From an uncultured Veillonella sp. (GTDB lineage Bacteria; Bacillota; Negativicutes; Veillonellales; Veillonellaceae): a stretch of DNA of 61,304 nucleotides. The stretch is taken from the NCBI GenBank assembly GCA_934202215.1, contig CAKPXR010000003.1, positions 1 to 61,304 of the forward strand. Reading direction: 5' to 3'. Positions 56,033-61,304 of this stretch are shown piece by piece (positions within the stretch are counted from its first letter, which is position 1; each line of letters starts with the position of its first letter). The notes under the pieces were generated by a model. It searched no databases and was not told the DNA's origin. It saw only the letters and a list, made by a program, of their open reading frames with translations. The translations under genes and the position numbers were made by a program.

Positions 56033-56036
56033 AGGT

Positions 56037-56588
56037 TTAGCTCCTTTCAGCTGTGTTTACAAAATAGGAAACCATCGTATAACCAAATTTCTGTTCTTTT
56101 ATACATTCCCATGATTCGGGCAAGGTAAATGCCTCGTCCTTGTGGTGTTCTAATAGTAAAACACCGTCAGGCTTTAATAAATCATAGGCCACAACCAAAT
56201 CTATGGTGTCTTGTATAAATCCATTTTCATATGGTGGATCAGAAAAAATATAATCGAACTGTTGTCCCATTATATAGTTTTTTAATTGTGAAAGTTTCCT
56301 CGGAATGATTTCTAACCGATCTTCTACATGACAGTGTTTAGCATTCTCTAAAATCAATTTTCCTGTTTTAAAGTCTACCGCTACTGCATGTGCTGCACCA
56401 CGACTTAAGGCTTCAATAGCTACTGCACCTGTACCAGAAAATATATCTAATACATGAGTACCAAATATACCTCTATTAGATAATACATTAAACACACTTT
56501 CACGAACACGATCAAGTGTAGGTCTAGTATCTACCCCTTTAGGTGCTTTTATAGTATGTCCCTTTGCAGTTCCGCCAATAATTCGCAT
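56037..56588 (-). CDS. rsmD: 16S rRNA m2G966 methyltransferase RsmD
   Basis: A 183-aa methyltransferase with MRIIGGTAKGHTI, DIFSGTGAVAIEALSRG (SAM loop) and the catalytic FSDPPYENG. TARPTLDRVRESVFN-like sequence is present as DTRPTLDRVRESVFN. The rsmD-coaD pair is nearly universal in Firmicutes. AT-rich sequence upstream (56589-56642) contains two TATAAT-like boxes but no convincing -35. Confidence 0.96.
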   Translation of the reverse strand: MRIIGGTAKGHTIKAPKGVDTRPTLDRVRESVFNVLSNRGIFGTHVLDIFSGTGAVAIEALSRGAAHAVAVDFKTGKLILENAKHCHVEDRLEIIPRKLSQLKNYIMGQQFDYIFSDPPYENGFIQDTIDLVVAYDLLKPDGVLLLEHHKDEAFTLPESWECIKEQKFGYTMVSYFVNTAERS

Positions 56589-56642
56589 ACAACCCTCACA
56601 AGATTATACTCATTAATTATAGTATATAAATAACCAAATTAA

Positions 56643-56666
56643 AAGTATCTTTTATTTATGATACTT
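56643..56666 (-). terminator. Putative gpsA terminator
   Basis: AAGTATC/GATACTT stem (7 bp, 10-base loop) whose first arm includes the last codons of gpsA, followed by TTTTAATTT. It is weak in energy but well placed. Confidence 0.5.
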
Positions 56667-57654
56667 CAATTTTAATATCTCGTCCCATCAATTCAGCTAA
56701 TGCCAAAGCTGGAGATTTTTCTTCATATAAGACTTCATATAAAGCCTTAGTTATAGGCATTTCAATATGATGTTCACAAGCCATCTTATAAACAATGTCC
56801 GTAGCAAAGAAGCCTTCTACAACCATATTTGTATGATTAATGATATAGTCCATTGTTTTTCCATCTGCTAATTGTTGACCAGCAGCTCTATTACGGCCAT
56901 GAGGACTCATACAAGTGGCAATCAAATCACCCATACCAGCAAGACCTGCATATGTTTCCTTTTGTGCACCCAAAGCTACACCAAAACGAGTCATCTCATG
57001 TAAACCACGTGTTAAGAGTAAGGCTTTACAGTTATCCCCTAACTTCAAGCCGTCAACGATCCCTGCGGCAAGAGCAATAATATTCTTTGTAGCCCCAGCT
57101 AGTTCAACACCAGTAATATCGGTATTTGCATAAATCCTAAAATTTTGACTACATAATGTCTTCTGTAACATAGTGGCCACTTCAAGATTTTCTGTACTCA
57201 ATACAGAAGCAGCAGGCAAATCACGACCAATTTCCTCTGCATGATTTGGACCAGATAGAACAGCGAGATTACAACCTACAGGACCTAGTACCTCACGCAT
57301 AACTGTAGTCAGTAATTTACCAGTAGTACGCTCTACACCTTTTGAGCAAAGTATATAGGATTGTTCTTTATGCGCATATGGTTTAAGAGACTCTAAGCTA
57401 GTGCGTACATGTACAGACGGTGTAACCATTAGAACGATATCAGCCACTTTGATACAAGTACCAAGATCTGAACTATATAGTAATTCCTTTGGTAATGTTA
57501 CACCTGGTAAGTACTCTTTATTCTCTAAATCTTCTGCTAATCGTATAGCAAATTCTGGGCGTCGACAATATAAGGTTGTAGTATTTCCAGCTAATACAGT
57601 TTTAATAGCAAGAGCAGTACCCCAGCTACCAGAGCCGACAACAACAACATTCAT
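56656..57654 (-). CDS. gpsA: Glycerol-3-phosphate dehydrogenase [NAD(P)+]
   Basis: Makes sn-glycerol-3-phosphate for phospholipids. The 332-aa protein has the dinucleotide loop VVGSGSWGTALA (5-16), KGVERTTGKLL, LSGPNHAEEIGRDLPAA and the catalytic lysine region ELAGATKNIIALAAGI. It follows plsY by three bases, so the two genes provide substrate and acyltransferase for the first phospholipid step. Confidence 0.97.
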   Translation of the reverse strand: MNVVVVGSGSWGTALAIKTVLAGNTTTLYCRRPEFAIRLAEDLENKEYLPGVTLPKELLYSSDLGTCIKVADIVLMVTPSVHVRTSLESLKPYAHKEQSYILCSKGVERTTGKLLTTVMREVLGPVGCNLAVLSGPNHAEEIGRDLPAASVLSTENLEVATMLQKTLCSQNFRIYANTDITGVELAGATKNIIALAAGIVDGLKLGDNCKALLLTRGLHEMTRFGVALGAQKETYAGLAGMGDLIATCMSPHGRNRAAGQQLADGKTMDYIINHTNMVVEGFFATDIVYKMACEHHIEMPITKALYEVLYEEKSPALALAELMGRDIKIEVS

Positions 57655-57657
57655 AGA

Positions 57658-58254
57658 TTAATCCTTTTTGATACGTTCTACTTTTAACTCATTACCTGTA
57701 AGTAAACGTTTAATATTATCCCAATGTCGAACAATGACAAATAAAGCTGCCAAAGCGCCAAAAGCTACAAACCAATAAGATTCTCCTGTAAAGTACATCA
57801 AAATTGGTACTAAAGCTGCCACTATAATAGATCCTAGTGATACGAGCTTAGTAAAATAGACAATCACGCCCCATACCAAGAAGGCAATCAAAGCCACTAA
57901 TGGTGATAAAGCAATTAGAACACCTAGACCTGTAGCTACCCCACGACCACCTTTAAAGCCTAAGAAAATAGACCAGTTATGACCCATCATAGCAAGGATG
58001 CCACCTAAGATCATATACATAGGTCCATAAGAGGATAACAATACAACCCCAGCTACCCCTTTTAAGGCATCACAGAGAAATACTGGTAATGCAGCTTTGA
58101 GACCTATAACTCGATACGTATTAGTAGCACCAATATTTTTAGAACCGTATTGACGTACATCCGTATTAAAGAAGGTCTTACCAATAATCAGACCACTAGG
58201 AATTGAACCTATAAGGTATGCCAACACGGCATATACAACAATCATAATATCCAT
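57658..58254 (-). CDS. plsY: Glycerol-3-phosphate acyltransferase PlsY
   Basis: A 198-aa membrane enzyme that acylates glycerol-3-phosphate from acyl-phosphate. Landmarks: YLIGSIPSGLIIGK, GSKNIGATNTYRV, HNWSIFLGFKGGRGVATGLG. Five or six membrane helices are visible. The ATG overlaps the der stop (TAATG). Confidence 0.96.
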   Translation of the reverse strand: MDIMIVVYAVLAYLIGSIPSGLIIGKTFFNTDVRQYGSKNIGATNTYRVIGLKAALPVFLCDALKGVAGVVLLSSYGPMYMILGGILAMMGHNWSIFLGFKGGRGVATGLGVLIALSPLVALIAFLVWGVIVYFTKLVSLGSIIVAALVPILMYFTGESYWFVAFGALAALFVIVRHWDNIKRLLTGNELKVERIKKD

Positions 58255-59588
58255 TAGTCTTCATCATCCCGTTTCTTACCACGCAATACTAAACGAATTG
58301 GTGTTCCTTCAAAACCGAAGGACTCTCGTAATCTATTTTCTAAGAAACGCATATATGAGAAGTGAATTAATTCTGGTTCATTTACAAACAAAATAAATGT
58401 AGGTGGTTTAACACTAGCTTGCGTCATATAGTAAATTTTTGGAATTCTACCATTACGAGAAGGTACAGGATTTACTGTTTGAGCATCTTGTAATAATTGA
58501 TTCAATGTACCTGTAGACACGCGACGATATTGTTGTTCAGATACAAACTTAAGCATATCTGCTAAACGGTGTATACGTTGTTTCGTAAGTGCAGAAGCAA
58601 AAAGAATTGGAGCAAATTGCAAGAAACCTAATTCGTCATAAATATCTTCAGTAAAGCGCAATGTTGTTTTGTCATCTTTTTCAATAAGATCCCATTTATT
58701 AACAACAATAATTACACCCTTGCCTGCTTCATAAGCATAGCCAGCAATTTTCTTATCTTGTTCTGTTACTCCATCTTGAGCATCAAGGACAAGAACGACG
58801 ATATCTGAACGGTCTACAGAGCGCAAGGAACGAACAATACTATATCGTTCAACAGCTTCTTCGATTTTAGACTTACGACGCATACCTGCTGTATCAATAA
58901 GAACAAACTTTTGATCGCCATGAGTCCAATATGTATCGATAGAGTCACGTGTTGTGCCCGCTACATCAGATACAATTACACGGTCTTGACCCAACAAGGC
59001 ATTAGTCAAAGAAGATTTACCTACATTAGGGCGACCAATAACTGCTACATGAATAGTATCTTCGTCATCAACATTTGTCCCAACTGGAGGGAAATGTTTA
59101 ACCGTATCATCTAGTAAGTCACCTAAATTCATTAAGTTCTTAGCGGAAATACCGATAGGATCTCCTAAGCCAAGATTATAGAATTCATAAATATTAGGTT
59201 CCTGATTAACACTATCGATTTTGTTAACAACTAATACTACAGGTTTACCGCTAGCGCGTAAGATATTAGCAACCTCTTCATCAGCAGGTACAATACCTTG
59301 TTTGCCATCTACAACAAATAGGATTACATCTGCCTCTTCAATAGCCAATTCAGCTTGTAATCGCATCATCTTAGGAATAACATGACTATTATCTGTAATA
59401 AATTCGATACCGCCAGTATCGATCATTGTAAATTCACGATTTAACCACTCTGCGTCAAAGTAAATACGATCCCGTGTTACACCAGGAATATCTTCAACGA
59501 TAGAGATCCGTTTATTAACAATGGCATTAAAAAGTGTAGATTTCCCTACATTTGGACGACCTACAACGGCCACTAATGGTTTTGCCAT
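58254..59588 (-). CDS. der: Ribosome assembly GTPase Der (EngA)
   Basis: A 444-aa protein with two tandem G domains: GRPNVGKSTLFNAI with DTGGIE (first) and GRPNVGKSSLTNALL with DTAGMRRK (second). A C-terminal KH-like domain (about 350-444) binds 50S precursors. It has its own promoter right behind the ispH-rpsA terminator. GAGGTGAAACC precedes the ATG. Confidence 0.97.
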   Translation of the reverse strand: MAKPLVAVVGRPNVGKSTLFNAIVNKRISIVEDIPGVTRDRIYFDAEWLNREFTMIDTGGIEFITDNSHVIPKMMRLQAELAIEEADVILFVVDGKQGIVPADEEVANILRASGKPVVLVVNKIDSVNQEPNIYEFYNLGLGDPIGISAKNLMNLGDLLDDTVKHFPPVGTNVDDEDTIHVAVIGRPNVGKSSLTNALLGQDRVIVSDVAGTTRDSIDTYWTHGDQKFVLIDTAGMRRKSKIEEAVERYSIVRSLRSVDRSDIVVLVLDAQDGVTEQDKKIAGYAYEAGKGVIIVVNKWDLIEKDDKTTLRFTEDIYDELGFLQFAPILFASALTKQRIHRLADMLKFVSEQQYRRVSTGTLNQLLQDAQTVNPVPSRNGRIPKIYYMTQASVKPPTFILFVNEPELIHFSYMRFLENRLRESFGFEGTPIRLVLRGKKRDDED

Positions 59589-59624
59589 GGTTTCACCTCA
59601 TTATCTAATCTAATACATTACTAT

Positions 59625-59654
59625 ATTTTATCATATTCTACGTAAAGTACGCAA
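59625..59654 (-). promoter_or_regulatory. der promoter
   Basis: TTGCGT (59654-59649), an 18-base spacer and an extended -10, TGATAAAAT (-10 box at 59630-59625). The -35 begins in the U-run of the upstream terminator. Confidence 0.6.
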
Positions 59655-59687
59655 AAAGGCTAACCAAGGAAACCTTGGTTAGCCTTT
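59653..59687 (-). terminator. ispH-rpsA terminator
   Basis: A perfect 15-bp stem AAAGGCTAACCAAGG/CCTTGGTTAGCCTTT with a 3-base loop, followed by more T. It lies 15 bases after the stop codon. Confidence 0.93.
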
Positions 59688-59702
59688 ATATTAGACAATG
59701 AA

Positions 59703-61304
59703 TTATTCAGCGTCTTCTGCAGTTTCTTTTGCTTCCATCAATTCAGTTAAAGCCAAGCCCAATTTCTTTTCATCTTTGTTAAGAGAAATGATTTTAACTT
59801 CAACTTCTTGACCGCGGTTTAAGTAATCTTCAACTTTCGCATTACGTTGTTTTGTAATTTGAGAAATGTGAAGTAAACCTTGGATGTCGTCGTTAACAGC
59901 TACGAATGCACCGTAAGCTACCAAACGAACAACTTTACCGTTGATAACATCGCCAACATGCAATGTTTCTTCAGCTACGTCCCATGGGCTCTTAGATAAA
60001 GCTTTTAAGGACAAGGATAATTTGTTACTTTCAGCGTCAAAGGATTGTAATTTAACTTCGATTTCTTGACCAACGGAAAGAACATCTTCCACTTTTTTGA
60101 TTTTTTGCCAAGAAATGTCGGAAATGTGAAGTAAACCTTCAATACCGCCGATATCTACGAAAGCACCATAAGGCATGATTTTACGAACGATACCTTTATA
60201 GTTGTCGCCAACGTTGATGTTTTTCAATGCTTCAGCTAATTTAGCTTGACGTTCTACTTCCAATACTGCACGACGGGAAAGAACCAAACGGTTTTTCTTT
60301 TCGTCGATTTCAAGTACTTTAGCTTCGAATTCTGTACCAACCAAGTTGTCCAAGGATTTTACGAAATGAACATCACCTTGGGACAATGGAATGAAACCAC
60401 GAAGGGATTTAACTGTTACTACCAAACCTGCTGGGATAGCATCAATACCTTTACATACGATAGCTTCATCTTTTTCTTGTGCTTCGATAACATATTGCCA
60501 ATCTTCATCTTTAGCCAAGCGAGTCATGGAAAGATAAATAGGATTATCTTCTTTGATGTGGTTCATGATAACTGCTTTAATTTCATCACCATTTTTCAAC
60601 ACATCTTTGGCAGATTCTGGTGCTGGATAAGAAATTTCAGTTCTGTTCAAAATGGCTTCAGTTTTGTAGCCAAAAGATACATATGCACGTTCATCTTCAA
60701 CTTGAACTACTGTACCTTCTACAACGTTCCCTTTCTTAAATTCTTCTTGACCTTCTGCTGCTAATAATTCTGCAAAATCTTTCATTGTCTCAATGACCTC
60801 CTTAATAATCCAGTCGGGAGTCGATGCTCCTGCTGTTACTCCTACCGTCTGTACTCGGTTAAACCATTCCAGTTGTAATTCAGTAGAAGTTTCAATGTGA
60901 TATGTTGTACATCCAACGTCACGACAAACCTCTGCCAATCGGTTTGTATTGCCGCTGTTCTTACCGCCTATCACTATCATAAGATCTACATTACGTGCTA
61001 AGTCAACGGCAGAGTTCTGTCGTTCTTGCGTTGCATTGCATATCGTTTTGAAAATCTTAAGATTCTTAGATTTTTTCTCTAATATCTCTATTATACTGTT
61101 AAATTTGAATTGTGAAAAGGTTGTTTGTACAACAACGCCCATTTTTTCCACAATTTGTAGTTTTTCGGCGAATTCTTCATCTTCGATGATTATTCCTTTG
61201 TTATTTGCCCATAAATTGATGCTTTTGACCTCAGGATGGTTTTTTTCGCCTAAAATCACTAATGTCATGCCATCTTCAATGACAGACTTAGCATCTTGTT
61301 GTGC
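59703..61304 (-). CDS. ispH-rpsA: Bifunctional IspH / ribosomal protein S1 (5' end cut by window)
   Basis: A fusion of HMBPP reductase (LytB/IspH, last MEP step) with an S1-type protein. The reading frame stays open to base 61304 with 12 more codons beyond the first internal ATG (61268), so the start and the first IspH cluster cysteine lie outside. Visible IspH parts: VILGEKNHPEV, KTICNATQERQN (cluster cysteine), IGGKNSGNT and TAGASTPDWII (TGASTP-like). From about residue 165 of the ATG-61268 reading, four S1 domains follow; the third and fourth share YGAFV and EGLLHIS/QGLLHIS. The fusion is known in clostridia and Negativicutes. A strong internal ribosome binding site lies at the joint (separate entry). 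Confidence 0.96.
   Translation of the reverse strand, partial: AQQDAKSVIEDGMTLVILGEKNHPEVKSINLWANNKGIIIEDEEFAEKLQIVEKMGVVVQTTFSQFKFNSIIEILEKKSKNLKIFKTICNATQERQNSAVDLARNVDLMIVIGGKNSGNTNRLAEVCRDVGCTTYHIETSTELQLEWFNRVQTVGVTAGASTPDWIIKEVIETMKDFAELLAAEGQEEFKKGNVVEGTVVQVEDERAYVSFGYKTEAILNRTEISYPAPESAKDVLKNGDEIKAVIMNHIKEDNPIYLSMTRLAKDEDWQYVIEAQEKDEAIVCKGIDAIPAGLVVTVKSLRGFIPLSQGDVHFVKSLDNLVGTEFEAKVLEIDEKKNRLVLSRRAVLEVERQAKLAEALKNINVGDNYKGIVRKIMPYGAFVDIGGIEGLLHISDISWQKIKKVEDVLSVGQEIEVKLQSFDAESNKLSLSLKALSKSPWDVAEETLHVGDVINGKVVRLVAYGAFVAVNDDIQGLLHISQITKQRNAKVEDYLNRGQEVEVKIISLNKDEKKLGLALTELMEAKETAEDAE
60783..60803 (-). promoter_or_regulatory. Internal ribosome binding site at the IspH/S1 joint
   Basis: AAGGAGG (60803-60797) lies 11 bases before an in-frame ATG (60785, MKDFAELLAAEG), exactly where IspH ends and S1 begins. 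It could start an S1-only product of about 360 residues from the same message. Confidence 0.5.

Noticed and set aside
60246..60764. 172-aa plus-strand frame opposite the S1 domains
   Set aside because: Shadow of rpsA; Phe/Cys-rich and without a start signal.
1..61304. tRNA genes, CRISPR arrays, insertion sequences or prophage
   Set aside because: No cloverleaf sequence, no regularly spaced repeats and no transposase or integrase frame was seen; gene order is normal housekeeping.

Overview
This window is ordinary, gene-dense core chromosome from a low-GC bacterium with Firmicute-type gene order. My best guess is a Negativicute close to Veillonella. The supports are AT-rich codon use, an IspH (LytB) enzyme fused to a four-domain ribosomal protein S1, a CIRCE-controlled hrcA-grpE-dnaK-dnaJ operon, a SAM-I riboswitch on metK, Gram-positive-style housekeeping genes (rqcH, remA, yicC, PASTA kinase) and clean AGGAGG ribosome binding sites. 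The genus rests on recall and was not tested by a search. I see no tRNA, rRNA, CRISPR array, intact insertion sequence or prophage. I count 58 protein genes; all but one (rqcH, 53305-55020) are on the minus strand, so transcription runs from the right end to the left.

Reading in the direction of transcription: ispH-rpsA (cut by the right edge) ends at a strong terminator. It is followed by der-plsY-gpsA (GTPase, glycerol-3-phosphate acyltransferase and dehydrogenase) and rsmD-coaD-coiled-coil protein. The lone plus-strand rqcH sits between this block and the yicC-remA-gmk-rpoZ-coaBC cluster. metK follows behind a SAM-I riboswitch whose alternative pairings can be read from the sequence. Next comes priA-def-fmt-DUF116-rsmB-rlmN-stp-prkC-rsgA-rpe, which links restart of replication, formyl-Met metabolism, rRNA methylation and Ser/Thr kinase signalling.

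A terminator and a new promoter lead into rpsB-tsf-pyrH-frr-(83-aa unknown)-uppS-cdsA-dxr-rseP-ispG-proS. This joins translation factors to UMP, isoprenoid, undecaprenyl and phospholipid synthesis. After the proS terminator comes a PHP phosphoesterase, a P-loop/Asp23-like fusion protein, miaB, mutS, mutL, an RsmJ-like methyltransferase, miaA and a PLP lyase-like protein. mnmA-lepA-hemW follows behind a structured leader, then a stand-alone siroheme sulfite/nitrite reductase domain.

The heat-shock operon hrcA-grpE-dnaK-dnaJ-prmA-rsmE-mtaB-hinT runs next, then rpsU, yqeY and a long-form glutamine synthetase near the left edge.

The unusual signals are mostly in RNA leaders and gene architecture: an attenuator-like hairpin before glnA, a hairpin between the Shine-Dalgarno and start codon of lepA, tandem hairpins before mnmA, a possible pseudoknot leader before rpsB, an internal ribosome binding site inside ispH-rpsA, a 107-bp inverted-repeat element upstream of hrcA, and the P-loop/Asp23-like fusion. 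I found no clearly new multi-gene system.
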